Shown in pieces: positions 1 to 8,943 of a DNA stretch of 60,209 bases. The DNA is from TWA4 sp051879195. Lineage in GTDB: Bacteria; Bacillota; Clostridia; Lachnospirales; Lachnospiraceae. Position numbers and translations under genes: made by a program. Below the pieces are notes generated by a model. The model saw only the letters and a program-made list of their open reading frames with translations. It was not told where the DNA came from and did not search any database. Each line of letters opens with the position of its first letter. Positions within the stretch are counted from its first letter, which is position 1. The stretch lies in assembly GCA_051879195.1 (NCBI GenBank), contig JBJELO010000047.1, forward strand, positions 1 through 60,209, in the 5' to 3' direction.

Positions 1-688
1 ACTTGTTGTAAGGATGATCGTACAGATTCTGAGGAGAATCGATCTGCTGTACAACGCCGTCTTTCATAACTACGATTCTGGTACCCAGTGTCATAGCTTC
101 TGTCTGGTCATGTGTTACGTAGATGATGGTTGTTCCCAGATCCTTGTGCAGTTTGGAGATCTCAATACGCATCTGAACACGAAGTTTTGCATCCAGGTTT
201 GACAGAGGTTCGTCCATCAGGAATACCTTGGGGCTGCGGACAATAGCACGTCCCATAGCAACTCGCTGTCTCTGACCACCTGACAGAGCCTTCGGTTTAC
301 GATCCAGCAGCTGTTCGATACCAAGGATCTTAGCTGCATTCTTAACTGCTTTGTCGATCTGATCTTTCGGAACTTTTCTCAGCTTCAGACCGAAAGCCAT
401 GTTGTCATATACTGTCATATGGGGATACAGAGCGTAGTTCTGGAATACCATTGCGATATCTCTGTCCTTGGGTTCAACATCGTTACAAAGTTTATCGCCA
501 ATCCACAGTTCACCTTCTGTGATTTCTTCCAGACCTGCGATCATACGAAGTGTAGTAGATTTACCACAACCTGAAGGACCTACGAAGATGATGAATTCCT
601 TATCTTCGATTTCCATATTGAAATCTTTTACAGCTTCAAAACCATTGGGATATCTTTTGTAAATATGTTTTAATTTTAAACCAGCCAT
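1..688 (-). CDS. ugpC: Sugar ABC transporter ATPase, UgpC/MsmK type (partial, 3' end missing)
   Basis: ATP-hydrolysing subunit that powers uptake by a carbohydrate (or glycerol-phosphate) ABC importer at the inner face of the membrane. Reading back from the ATG at 686-688 gives 229 codons that run off the window edge. The order is Walker A GPSGCGKST, Q-loop FQNYALYP, signature LSGGQRQRV, Walker B VFLMDEPLSNLDA and H-loop THDQ, all intact. The start MAGLKLKHIYKRYPNG is typical of the MsmK/UgpC family and is preceded by AGGAGTATTAAA. The C-terminal OB-type regulatory domain lies outside the window. In Firmicutes such ATPases are often shared by several importers; no permease is adjacent here, which fits that role. 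The exact sugar cannot be told. Confidence 0.93.
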   Translation of the reverse strand, partial: MAGLKLKHIYKRYPNGFEAVKDFNMEIEDKEFIIFVGPSGCGKSTTLRMIAGLEEITEGELWIGDKLCNDVEPKDRDIAMVFQNYALYPHMTVYDNMAFGLKLRKVPKDQIDKAVKNAAKILGIEQLLDRKPKALSGGQRQRVAMGRAIVRSPKVFLMDEPLSNLDAKLRVQMRIEISKLHKDLGTTIIYVTHDQTEAMTLGTRIVVMKDGVVQQIDSPQNLYDHPYNK

Positions 689-780
689 TTTAATACTCCT
701 CTGCTTAATAAATATTCCGGCTGCCGCTTACAGCCTGTTAACCTTTGTGATAGCTTTATCCTACATGAAATTGCGTTTTT

Positions 781-794
781 TTACCATGTGGTAA
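781..794. promoter_or_regulatory. Palindromic operator-like site upstream of the ABC ATPase
   Basis: TTACCA-TG-TGGTAA is a dyad with perfect 6-bp arms, about 93 bases before the ATPase start and inside the 432-base stretch 689-1120 that has no gene. It sits next to AT-rich sequence suited to a promoter, but I see no convincing -35/-10 pair. A repressor or catabolite-control site is the natural reading; the cognate regulator is not in the window. Apart from this and the hairpin at 978-1014, nothing else stands out in 689-1120. Confidence 0.4.
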
Positions 795-977
795 TTAACC
801 AAAAAAAGTTTCCCATCTTAGTGGATTTTATGACTGGTCCTGATTTTCATGTTAAAACTCACCCAAACTTCCCAAATCACTTTTGGAATCATTGTTCTTT
901 CTGCCAATCTTTTCTCATTTAGGTTTTTTTTTTCTCAGATATGTCGAAAATCAAATGGCTTTTCTGGTAAAAATTAA

Positions 978-1014
978 AAATCGGGCCGGAATTACACAAA
1001 AAATCCGCCCGATT
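978..1014 (-). terminator. Rho-independent terminator after the S1-domain gene
   Basis: AAATCGGGC pairs perfectly with GCCCGATTT, and the helix continues with GGA/TCC past one bulged C. On the minus strand it is followed by a T-rich run (TTTAATTTTT). It lies about 110 bases beyond the stop of the cvfB-like gene and separates it from the ABC ATPase gene. It could also work in the plus direction (ATAACTTTTT follows). Confidence 0.7.
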
Positions 1015-1120
1015 TATAACTTTTTGCCAGAATTGCAAACTTTTTTTGTGGATATTGATACCACTGAAAAAGCATGTAATTCCATATGCACAAAAATACA
1101 CAGCTACTCAGAACCTGCCT

Positions 1121-1966
1121 CTATTTATCTGCCTCCAGAAGATTGATTCCGCTGTCGGTTATCTGAATTTTTTTCTCTTTCAGAAGCCGTCCGACTGCTC
1201 TTTTGAATGCATTTTTACTCAATCCGAATTCCTTTTCGATTACCATGGGAGCCGCTTTATCCGTAAAGGGCAGATGGCCGCCGCGCTGTTCGATCCGCTT
1301 ATACACCGCATCCGCATCCAGATCCATCTGGCGATACGCTTTCTCGCGGATGGAGAGATTCAGTCTTCCGTCTTCACGTACCCTGGTAACACGGGCTTCT
1401 ACCAGATCACCCACCCGGTGTTCCCCGAACAGCTCTTTCAGCGGAATCAGCCCGTGATAACGCATATCTACAGCCACCAGCGCTCCCAGTGTTTCGCTGA
1501 GCTGATAGATCACACCCTTTACCTGATCACCTGTTTTATAGGGACTGGGAGCTTCCATCAGATCATAAACCTTCATGGATGCACACAGCCGGTCGCTTTT
1601 ATCAATATAGAGCTTCACGACACAGTAATCATTTTTTTTAATTTTGCCGGTCTGCTCCTTGAAAGGAAGAAACAGATCCTTTTCCAGACCCCAGTCCAGA
1701 AATGCGCCGATCTTACTGGTGGAAACCACCTTCAGGCGGGCGATCTGCCCCAGCTCCATAGCCGGTTTATGAACCGTGGCTATGAGGCGGTCACGGGAAT
1801 CCCGGTATACGAACACCTGAATTCTGTCGCCGCAGGCAGCCCCTTCCGGCAGCTGTTTACCGGGAAGCAATACTACATTTTTACTGTCATGAGGCTCACC
1901 TAAAAAGCCGCCGTGCTCATTAATCCGGTGAATGACCAGTTCCTGGGTCTTTCCTAATTCTATCAT
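1121..1966 (-). CDS. cvfB: S1 RNA-binding domain protein, CvfB/YitL family
   Basis: 281-residue RNA-binding protein with tandem S1-like OB domains. The clearest spans about residues 70-135 (GQIARLKVVSTSKIGAFLDW) and 145-210, ending DGRLNLSIREKA. The last 60 residues (VYKRIEQRGGHLPFTDKAAP onward) match the family's C-terminal winged helix, with GLSKNAFKRAVGRLLKE near the end. Length and architecture fit CvfB, which affects virulence-factor expression in staphylococci; its molecular role in this organism is unknown. Start ATG 1966 has GAAAGG upstream. It lies 50 bases after the thioesterase gene and ends before a strong terminator. Confidence 0.88.
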   Translation of the reverse strand: MIELGKTQELVIHRINEHGGFLGEPHDSKNVVLLPGKQLPEGAACGDRIQVFVYRDSRDRLIATVHKPAMELGQIARLKVVSTSKIGAFLDWGLEKDLFLPFKEQTGKIKKNDYCVVKLYIDKSDRLCASMKVYDLMEAPSPYKTGDQVKGVIYQLSETLGALVAVDMRYHGLIPLKELFGEHRVGDLVEARVTRVREDGRLNLSIREKAYRQMDLDADAVYKRIEQRGGHLPFTDKAAPMVIEKEFGLSKNAFKRAVGRLLKEKKIQITDSGINLLEADK

Positions 1967-2016
1967 AAATATATAACCTTTCTAAACTTAGTAACAATTC
2001 TGCAGCACACACTATC

Positions 2017-2742
2017 TCAGTCACCTTTTCTGCAGAATTCGCAGATACAGTAATCCTCGCCGTTCTGATTTCTCAGGGCAATCTGATATCTGTTTTCCAT
2101 GCAGTACACCACAGGGTAAATTACATCACCCATGACTGCTGCCTTCTTGTAGGAAACATGCATACTTCCTGTCCGGAAATCCTCCGGCAGATAAGCAGAA
2201 GCGATTTCCACATACCTTCCGTTATTCACGTGATGATTCGTATCCAGATGGTAGCTGCAAACCTCCACAGGATCTTTTTCTTCCACACGTGCATCCGGTT
2301 CGGGAGATGGGATCTTCCTGCTCTTATCCCGCATGGGAAGCTCAGGTTCCACACCGTACGCCTCCACATCTTCCCGTCCCACTTTTGTGGGATGACCTGT
2401 CTTCATATCGAGAAATGTCCAGATGGAATATACTTTTACCAGATAATTTCCGCTGCCATCTTTCATGAAGAAGTTACGGAAGCCGTAAAAACCGCGAAAT
2501 CCTACGGCAAACGTACCGATTTCAATTTCATCACCCAGTGCAGGAATATGATCAATTTCCAGCTTCCAGGAAGAAAGAACCCATATTCTCCCTTCTGCCT
2601 CCAGTTTTTCCACACCCTGCCCCACATATTCAGACTGAAATACAGAACAGTCCTGAAAATAATTGATCATATTCGCCAGCGACAGCCGGCCGTTCCGGTC
2701 GCATTCGCTGTAACGGACCCTGCTTTTAAACGTATAATACAC
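2017..2742 (-). CDS. Acyl-ACP thioesterase (double hotdog)
   Basis: Hydrolyses acyl-acyl carrier protein to release free fatty acid in the cytoplasm. The 241 residues fit the prokaryotic FatA/FatB-like family: an N-terminal hotdog opening with RVRYSECDRNGRLSLANMIN and a second repeat with the diagnostic HLDTNHHVNNGRYVE around residue 170, whose Asp, Asn and His are active-site candidates. The start is GTG at 2742, chosen because AGGAGG precedes it by seven bases; no in-frame ATG lies nearby. A GC-rich hairpin separates it from the dipeptidase gene. In anaerobes this enzyme may tune membrane lipid composition; that role is inference. Confidence 0.88.
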   Translation of the reverse strand: MYYTFKSRVRYSECDRNGRLSLANMINYFQDCSVFQSEYVGQGVEKLEAEGRIWVLSSWKLEIDHIPALGDEIEIGTFAVGFRGFYGFRNFFMKDGSGNYLVKVYSIWTFLDMKTGHPTKVGREDVEAYGVEPELPMRDKSRKIPSPEPDARVEEKDPVEVCSYHLDTNHHVNNGRYVEIASAYLPEDFRTGSMHVSYKKAAVMGDVIYPVVYCMENRYQIALRNQNGEDYCICEFCRKGD

Positions 2743-2761
2743 TCTCTGCCTCCTGCAAACA

Positions 2762-2800
2762 TTTCCGGGCCGGGCAATTCTTTCGGGGCCGGCCCGGAAA
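2762..2800 (-). terminator. GC-rich hairpin between dipeptidase and thioesterase genes
   Basis: A perfect 12-bp helix TTTCCGGGCCGG / CCGGCCCGGAAA with a 15-base loop, directly after the dipeptidase stop. The minus-strand 3' flank is TGTTTGC, only a weak T tract, so termination may be partial and the thioesterase could be expressed by read-through. Confidence 0.55.
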
Positions 2801-2808
2801 CGTTACTC

Positions 2809-3786
2809 TTACTTCAATATTTCCCGATATACACGGGCTGCGTTTTTATATGTAATCTTATCCACTTCATCCCAGGTAAATCCGCTTTGGTGCAGATACT
2901 CCGGCAGATTCCTCATATCCGCAGCAGTGCGAAGCTCCCCTTCTCCCTTAAAACCATCAAAATCGGTTCCGAGAGCCACACAATCCATACCGCCTGCATC
3001 CGCCATATGATGCGCATGCTTCATCAGATCCGCAATCCGGCAGTCTGTTTCACCGGAGATCAGCATGGGATTGACAAAAGAACCGTACAGATTAAGACCG
3101 GCCGCTCCGCCTTTTTCACCCAGAATCCGCAGCATCTGATCGGTCAGATTCCGGGGATGAGGACAGATTTCCCGGCTGTTGGAGTGACTGGCCACAAACG
3201 GAACCTTCAGCTTCGACGCCACATCCATGAATCCGGCATCGGAAAGATGCGAAACATCCACGATCATTCCCATGCTTTCCATGGCTTCCAGAATTTCAAA
3301 ACCGGCAGGCTTCAGTCCCTGATCTTCATTGGCAAAAGGTTTCCTTTTTCCGTTATGATCGATGATACAGTTGGGAAAGCCGATTTCATTTTCAAAATTC
3401 CAGGTCAGCGTCATCATGCGTACGCCTTTGTCGTAGAACTCCTGCAGAAGATCCGTCCGCCCCCGGCAGACAGCACCTTCCTCGATGGTCAGCAGCGCAG
3501 AAAGTATTCCTTCCCTGTGATTCTGTTCCATCTCTTCCACCGTGGTCACCTGACGGATTTCTCCTCCCGCAAGTTCCATCTGCTTCCGGAAGCAGTCATA
3601 CAGTCCGAGACAGGTTTCGTAGGGATCGGAGCCTTCACGATTGTATACAAACAGGGCAAAATTCTGCAGCAGATAGTTCCCCCTGCGAAGCTTACTCACA
3701 TCGATAGCCAGCTGATTTTCCAGCAGAGACTGATCCGTGTGCGTGCTCAGCTCAAGGATGGTATCACAATGCATATCAATCAACAT
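2809..3786 (-). CDS. Membrane-dipeptidase family (M19) peptidase
   Basis: Zinc dipeptidase of the renal-dipeptidase family, probably cytoplasmic since no signal peptide is seen. It opens with the metal-binding MLIDMHCDT; later come the bridging-Glu segment LLTIEEGA, the DVSHLSDAGF motif with a metal-ligand His, and SHSNSREICPHPRNLTD, all family hallmarks. Start at ATG 3786 is preferred over two upstream in-frame ATGs because AGGAAGG lies eight bases before it. It overlaps the 3' end of ppk1 by 11 bases, so translation is probably coupled. 325 residues is normal length. Substrate is unknown: dipeptides, or D-amino-acid dipeptides from cell-wall turnover. Confidence 0.9.
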   Translation of the reverse strand: MLIDMHCDTILELSTHTDQSLLENQLAIDVSKLRRGNYLLQNFALFVYNREGSDPYETCLGLYDCFRKQMELAGGEIRQVTTVEEMEQNHREGILSALLTIEEGAVCRGRTDLLQEFYDKGVRMMTLTWNFENEIGFPNCIIDHNGKRKPFANEDQGLKPAGFEILEAMESMGMIVDVSHLSDAGFMDVASKLKVPFVASHSNSREICPHPRNLTDQMLRILGEKGGAAGLNLYGSFVNPMLISGETDCRIADLMKHAHHMADAGGMDCVALGTDFDGFKGEGELRTAADMRNLPEYLHQSGFTWDEVDKITYKNAARVYREILK

Positions 3787-6031
3787 CGGCATCGCCTTCC
3801 TGATTCTCTTCAAATGCAGTCATGGGGATGAAACGCCTCGTATCCGCTGTTTTCTCCGGATGCATCACCCGTTCGGCAGCTTCCTTTACGAAATAATCCT
3901 GAGCGCAGAAGGGTGTTTTGCCTCTGCGGTCCATCTTCTCATAGGAGCCGTCAGGCTGCAGGAAACGCGCTTTCAGGTTATCCCGCAGAGTAACCCGCAG
4001 AATCTCCTTCACTTCCTCTTTCAGTGCCGGATCTTCCACAGGGAACATGATCTCCACGCGGCGGTCCAGATTTCTCGGCATCCAGTCAGCGCTGGCCATA
4101 TACAACTCCTCGGCACCATTGTTAAGGAAATAATAGATGCGGCTGTGTTCCAGGAAGGTACCCACAATGGAGCGGACCTTAATATTTTCGCTGACTCCGG
4201 GGATACCTGTTTTCAGACAGCAGATACCGCGGACGATCAGATCGATCTTCACACCGGCGGATGATGCCTCATACAGCGCCCTGATAATAACCGGGTCGCT
4301 TAATGAATTCATCTTGGCTACTATGCGTGCAGGCTTTCCTTCCAGCGCCAGATCCCGTTCCCTGCCGATCAGATACAGGAACTTATCCTTCAGCCACAGG
4401 GGAGCGACTGCCAGTGCATTCCAGTACAGCGGCTCCGAATAACCGGACAGCATGTTGAATACCGCTGTGGCATCCTCGCCAATCTTCTCGTTGCAGGTCA
4501 TCAGACCGGTATCCGTGTATAATTTTGCTGTAGAATCATTATAATTGCCGGTTCCCAGATGGACATAACGGCGAATGCCGTCTTCTTCCATGCGGACAAC
4601 CAGTGTAATCTTACAGTGTGTTTTCAGACCCAGCAGGCCATAGATGACATGGCAGCCGGCACGCTCCAGCTTCTTCGCCCAGTGAATGTTGTTCTCCTCA
4701 TCGAAACGTGCCTTCAGTTCCACCAGAACCGTAACCTGCTTGCCGTTCTCCGCTGCCTTTGCCAGCGCCGCAATAATGGGAGAATTGCCGCTGACACGGT
4801 ACAGGGTCTGCTTGATGGCCAGCACAGTGGGATCATTGGCCGCCTGACGGACAAAATCCACCACATTGTCAAAAGTCTGATAAGGATGATGCATCAGAAT
4901 ATCGCCTTTGCGGATGTTGGTGAAGATATCGTCGTCATTCTGGAACTGAGGAATGGGCTGGGGCACATGCTTCGGATCCTTCAGATGGGCAAATTCATCA
5001 CCTGCCGCACCGGAAATTTTGGACATCATGGTAATATCCAGCGGTCCGTTGATTTTGAAAATATCCTCCTCATGAATGTTGAATTCCTTTTTCAGATATT
5101 TTAACAGGCGCTTGTCCATATCGGCCTGAACCTCCAGGCGGATAACTTCACCCCAGGCCCGCTTTTTCAGCTGTTTCTCGATGGTGCGGAGCAGATCCAC
5201 CGATTCTTCTTCATCGATGGCCAGATCGGAATTTCTCATGACACGATAGGGATGTGCGCACATAATATCATAATTCAGGAACAGTTTGCCGATATTGCGC
5301 TCGATGATTTCCTCCAACAGAATCAGTCTGCAGCCTTCCCCGGGGAAACGGAAGATCCGGGGCAGCACGGAAGGAACCTGCACCGTGACAAATTCCACTT
5401 CCTTGGCATGATTTAAAAGACTTCCCTTACCGCTGTTTTTCTCACCTTTTTCACCTTTTTCGCCTTTCTCTCCCTTTTTATCGTCTTTTTTCTCCTTCTT
5501 ATACTGAAGAAGAACCGCAATATTCAGAGATTTATTGCGAACCAGCGGGAACGGGCGGGACGGATCCACTGCCATGGGAGTCAGCACAGGATACACCGAT
5601 TCCATAAAGTATTTGTCCACAATGGCACCCTGCTCCGGTGTCAGATCTTCGTGGGCCGTGATCACTTCAATACCGGCCTTCTTTAAAGCCGGAAGAAGGG
5701 AACGGTTGTAAACCTGATACTGCTGTTCCGTAAATTCATGAATCGCGGGAATCAGCTCCGCCAGCTGCTCTCTGGCGTTCATGCCGGCAATGTCGCGCTT
5801 ATCATATCCGGCGCTGACCTGATCCTTCAGAGAAGCCACGCGGACCATGATAAATTCATCCAGATTGGACGCAGTGATTCCCAGGAATTTGCAGCGCTCC
5901 AGAAGAGGAATCGTCTTGTCCTTTGCTTCGCTGAGCACCCGCTCGTTGAAAGCCAGCCAGCTCAGTTCCCGGTTTCTGTAATATTCATATTTTGTAAAAT
6001 CTTTTTTGTTTTCATTTTTTGTTTCAACCAT
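3776..6031 (-). CDS. ppk1: Polyphosphate kinase 1
   Basis: Reversibly polymerises the gamma phosphate of ATP into inorganic polyphosphate. N domain begins near RNRELSWLAFNERVL (residues 19-33). ILMHHPYQTF (378-387) and the phospho-acceptor region GLKTHCKITLVVR with His472 mark the C1 catalytic domain; LDRRVEIMFP marks C2. At 751 residues it is longer than the roughly 690-720 usual for the family, because residues about 178-203 are a lysine-rich low-complexity insert with four Gly-Glu-Lys units. The gene follows ppx by 15 bases and has a GGAGG site, so polyphosphate synthesis and degradation enzymes are co-transcribed. Confidence 0.96.
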   Translation of the reverse strand: MVETKNENKKDFTKYEYYRNRELSWLAFNERVLSEAKDKTIPLLERCKFLGITASNLDEFIMVRVASLKDQVSAGYDKRDIAGMNAREQLAELIPAIHEFTEQQYQVYNRSLLPALKKAGIEVITAHEDLTPEQGAIVDKYFMESVYPVLTPMAVDPSRPFPLVRNKSLNIAVLLQYKKEKKDDKKGEKGEKGEKGEKNSGKGSLLNHAKEVEFVTVQVPSVLPRIFRFPGEGCRLILLEEIIERNIGKLFLNYDIMCAHPYRVMRNSDLAIDEEESVDLLRTIEKQLKKRAWGEVIRLEVQADMDKRLLKYLKKEFNIHEEDIFKINGPLDITMMSKISGAAGDEFAHLKDPKHVPQPIPQFQNDDDIFTNIRKGDILMHHPYQTFDNVVDFVRQAANDPTVLAIKQTLYRVSGNSPIIAALAKAAENGKQVTVLVELKARFDEENNIHWAKKLERAGCHVIYGLLGLKTHCKITLVVRMEEDGIRRYVHLGTGNYNDSTAKLYTDTGLMTCNEKIGEDATAVFNMLSGYSEPLYWNALAVAPLWLKDKFLYLIGRERDLALEGKPARIVAKMNSLSDPVIIRALYEASSAGVKIDLIVRGICCLKTGIPGVSENIKVRSIVGTFLEHSRIYYFLNNGAEELYMASADWMPRNLDRRVEIMFPVEDPALKEEVKEILRVTLRDNLKARFLQPDGSYEKMDRRGKTPFCAQDYFVKEAAERVMHPEKTADTRRFIPMTAFEENQEGDADVD
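5438..5476 (-). repeat. 9-bp tandem repeat encoding Lys-Gly-Glu units inside ppk1
   Basis: The coding sequence for residues about 186-198 of polyphosphate kinase repeats a 9-base unit (plus-strand form CACCTTTTT, CGCCTTTCT and variants) roughly four times, giving GEKGEKGEKGEK. The copies differ at a few bases. Flanks are also lysine-rich. Such short in-frame repeats expand or contract by slippage without breaking the frame. Confidence 0.85.
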
Positions 6032-6046
6032 GAATTTTCCTCCATA

Positions 6047-7579
6047 TTAAAGCCGTGATGTACGCTTCCGTCTGAGGACAGGACGGATGCCATACACTTC
6101 TTCAAAAAAGTCAGCCTTGGAAGACAGCAGATTCTCTTCCAGAGTGATATCTTTTACCGCATCTGTAGTCAGAATCAGCTGGTCACCCTTGATGGTACAG
6201 CGGATCGAATCGATTTTCTGCCTGTGGCTGCGGTCCAGCACACCGGCGACCTTCAGAATTGCCACCAGTTTTGCTATGATATTGCGCTTTTCAACGCCTT
6301 CTTCCTTCAGTACTTCATAATCAAAATCCTGCGGATAATATTTAACAATATTGGCAATCAGCCGCTGCTCTGCCTGAGACAGACCGATGATTTCCGTGGA
6401 CATGATAATATAATACGCACAATCTGCAGGGTCTGTCATGCTGACAAACTTGCCGCAGTCATGGAGAATTGCCGCAATCCGCAGCAGCAGGCGCTCCCGC
6501 TTTCCGAGACCGTGATATTTTCTGATACTGTCAAATATAACCAGAGCCAGCTTCTCCAGACTCTGCGCATGCTTCTGATTGGATTTGTAGCGTTTTGCAA
6601 TATTTCTCGCGGAGTACAGGATATCTTCCGTAAAATCATGGTTAAAATGAATCAGCTTTTTATTCAGTGCAAATTCCGCTACGATTCCGTCTGACAAGGA
6701 CACGCCTGGAATCCACATCAGCTCTGCACCGGTGATATCCAGAATCTTTTTGTAGATCATAACGCTGGGCAGCATCAGACTGGCATGCTCGATGGAAATA
6801 TCGATGGCACGGCTCAATTCATAGGGTGTCATGGTAATGACTTTTTCGTAAATTTCATTGAATTCACCGGCTGTCAGGCGATCCTTCTGAGAACCGTCAG
6901 TCCGTTTTCCGAGAAACGGTGCACACATCCCCGTCACGATCAGATTCTGAATCTTTCTGTCCTTCAGATACAACCGTTTAAACGTCTCCATATCGGCATC
7001 GATCAGTTCCGCCGTCAGGTTCTTGCGGTCCTGCAGATTGGTTCCCACAAAATCCAGCATGTCCTGAGAACGTACTGAGCCGATCTTCAGATACTGGGTC
7101 GTAACCAGCGCATCCTTGTCAAACAGGGACAGCTGCGTACTGCCGGAGCCCACATCCGCAATAGCAGTACCTTTCTGGATGATCGCCTCAAACTCCGTCT
7201 CTTTCATGGCAATGGCCTTATAGCAGAGAAAACGCTGCTCCGCGTTGCCCAGAACAGTGACATCGATACCGGTCCGGATCTTGATCTGATCCAGAACGAT
7301 TTCCCGGTTTTCCGCTTCTCTGAGGGCACTGGTGCCGTATGCACGGTAGCTGCTGATATGATAACTTTTCATCACCTCAGAAAAATCCTTTAAAATACCG
7401 CATATTTCATTGATGTGCGAGTAGCTGATACGTCCCTGTCGGTATGTATCATGCCCCGCAGCAACATTCTGCCGTAAATGTTCAATGGCCTTGATGCCGC
7501 CCTTTTCCGATATCTGGTAAATCGTCATCCCCAGATCATAGGAGCCCACATCAATCGCTGCAAATAAATATACTGCCAT
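6047..7579 (-). CDS. ppx: Ppx/GppA exopolyphosphatase with C-terminal HD domain
   Basis: Degrades polyphosphate from its ends, or hydrolyses pppGpp; the two activities cannot be separated by sequence. ASKHA-fold domain over residues 1-300: phosphate-1 loop AAIDVGSYDLGM, the YGTSALREAENR segment, and phosphate-2 loop ADVGSGSTQLSLF at 141-153. Residues about 310-510 form an HD-type helical domain with HDCGK at 373-377. 510 residues matches the long E. coli-type enzyme. Start ATG 7579 follows AAGGAGG. It lies between pheA (30-base gap) and ppk1, so it belongs to one polyphosphate/stringent-type operon. Confidence 0.93.
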   Translation of the reverse strand: MAVYLFAAIDVGSYDLGMTIYQISEKGGIKAIEHLRQNVAAGHDTYRQGRISYSHINEICGILKDFSEVMKSYHISSYRAYGTSALREAENREIVLDQIKIRTGIDVTVLGNAEQRFLCYKAIAMKETEFEAIIQKGTAIADVGSGSTQLSLFDKDALVTTQYLKIGSVRSQDMLDFVGTNLQDRKNLTAELIDADMETFKRLYLKDRKIQNLIVTGMCAPFLGKRTDGSQKDRLTAGEFNEIYEKVITMTPYELSRAIDISIEHASLMLPSVMIYKKILDITGAELMWIPGVSLSDGIVAEFALNKKLIHFNHDFTEDILYSARNIAKRYKSNQKHAQSLEKLALVIFDSIRKYHGLGKRERLLLRIAAILHDCGKFVSMTDPADCAYYIIMSTEIIGLSQAEQRLIANIVKYYPQDFDYEVLKEEGVEKRNIIAKLVAILKVAGVLDRSHRQKIDSIRCTIKGDQLILTTDAVKDITLEENLLSSKADFFEEVYGIRPVLRRKRTSRL

Positions 7580-7609
7580 TGTTTTCCTCCTTTTCCTTTG
7601 TCCAGGCGG

Positions 7610-8833
7610 TTAAAAACTTCCCAGAATCTTGAAGCTGACCGCTTCCTCGGAGATTCCTGTCAAAGCATTTTTAACACCTGACTGATTGAAGTTTCCATCA
7701 AAGTTCATGAAGAAACGATATTCCCAGGTCTGGCCGGGCACCGGTCTCGATTCCAGCTTGATCATATTCAGATTGTTGTAGATAATGTGGGACATGAGAC
7801 GGTACAGAGAACCCGGATCATGCTCACTTTCAAAACAGATACTGATATGCTGCGCATCTTTCCTGAAGATTTTCTTGTTGGAAATAATCGCAAACTTCGT
7901 CATGTTGGCCAGATTATGGTTCAGCGGAGAAATCAGTGTTTCCAGTCCGTACAGTTCACCTGCAACCTGACTGGCGATGGCTGCGTGGCTGCGGATGCCT
8001 TCCTCGGCCACCATCCGTGCCGCCAGAGCGGTATTGCTTTTCTCAATGGCATTGATCTCCTTATGCTCATTGAGGAACTTGTTGCACTGAGAAATTCCCT
8101 GGGGGTGGGAATAAATGGTATCGATTTCCTCCAGCTTCGTACCCGGAACCACCAGAAGAGACTGCACCACGGGAAGGTCCATCTCATCCACAATATAATT
8201 GTCGCATTTTACCAGAAGATCGTATACGTCAGCCACCACGCCCGCCGAAGTATTCTCAATGGGAATTACCGCAAAATCGGCACGTCCCCCGGAGAGGGCA
8301 TTCATACTTTCTTCAAACGTGGGAACGTGGAAACTGATTACATCTTTTCCGAAATATTTCAGAGTCGCTTCATGAGCAAATGCACCTTCCACGCCGGTAT
8401 AAACCACACGGCAGTCTTTCACGGGCAGTTCGTCCACTTCCTGAAATGGAATGCGGCAGCCGCCGTTGCTGTATTTGCTCATGAGATGGTACTGGTATTT
8501 TCTGCTGGCCGACATGAGCATGCGGAACAGCTCTTCCACATTTTTCTTGTCACTGCCCTTCTGAACCAGAGATTTTACCATCTCCAGCTTCTGATTCTCC
8601 CGGCGCACATCGCGGATCGGACGGTTGGAACGCATCTTGCTTTCCGCCACCTGGATGGACAGATCCATTCTCTGCAGATAAAGCTCGACAATCTGCCTGT
8701 CTACTTCATCCAGTCTGGTGCGTACTTCTTTCAGGCTCATCTCCTTGTCAAGTACCGTTTCTTTTTTTTCTTCTTCCTGAACCTTTTCCTGAATCTCTTC
8801 CTGAATTGATTCCTTCTTCATTTCTTCACTCAT
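7610..8833 (-). CDS. pheA: Bifunctional chorismate mutase / prephenate dehydratase (P-protein)
   Basis: Converts chorismate to prephenate and then phenylpyruvate in phenylalanine synthesis. An AroQ-type mutase lies at about 32-115 (LKEVRTRLDEVDRQIVELYL), followed by the dehydratase (VVYTGVEGAFAHEAT at 143-157; VIPIENTSAGVV; SNTALAA) and a C-terminal ACT domain with the Phe-binding ESRPVPGQTWEYRFF. This order predicts feedback inhibition by phenylalanine. ATG 8833 is preferred; TTG and GTG codons just upstream would add four residues. The first 30 residues are an unusual Glu/Lys-rich leader not needed for catalysis. Confidence 0.95.
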   Translation of the reverse strand: MSEEMKKESIQEEIQEKVQEEEKKETVLDKEMSLKEVRTRLDEVDRQIVELYLQRMDLSIQVAESKMRSNRPIRDVRRENQKLEMVKSLVQKGSDKKNVEELFRMLMSASRKYQYHLMSKYSNGGCRIPFQEVDELPVKDCRVVYTGVEGAFAHEATLKYFGKDVISFHVPTFEESMNALSGGRADFAVIPIENTSAGVVADVYDLLVKCDNYIVDEMDLPVVQSLLVVPGTKLEEIDTIYSHPQGISQCNKFLNEHKEINAIEKSNTALAARMVAEEGIRSHAAIASQVAGELYGLETLISPLNHNLANMTKFAIISNKKIFRKDAQHISICFESEHDPGSLYRLMSHIIYNNLNMIKLESRPVPGQTWEYRFFMNFDGNFNQSGVKNALTGISEEAVSFKILGSF

Positions 8834-8872
8834 ATTTTTCACCAATCATCTTTTTACTTTTTATCAGAGCAT

Positions 8873-8932
8873 GATTTCAGATAAAGCAGCTGTGTCAAGC
8901 CTGCCTGCAAACAGCTGTTTCAGCCTGAAATC
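8873..8932 (-). promoter_or_regulatory. Inverted-repeat leader upstream of pheA
   Basis: In the gap between folC and pheA the minus strand reads GATTTCAG ... CAGCTG ... CAGCTG ... CTGAAATC, so the outer 8-mers and inner 6-mers can form one interrupted hairpin. TTGACA occurs inside it at 8893-8898 without a matching -10. It could be a leader that modulates pheA, but no T-box sequence or terminator alternative is visible. Confidence 0.35.
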
Positions 8933-8943
8933 GTATTCGCTTA

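Noticed and set aside
883..1146. Open frame of 87 codons in the intergenic stretch
   Set aside because: It overlaps the terminator, lacks a ribosome site and matches no family.
5420..5500. CRISPR-like short repeats
   Set aside because: The 9-bp repeats are contiguous, in frame in ppk1 and encode Lys-Gly-Glu; there are no spacers.
8834..8943. T-box leader before pheA
   Set aside because: The region lacks the T-box sequence (AGGGTGGNACCGCG) and a specifier loop.
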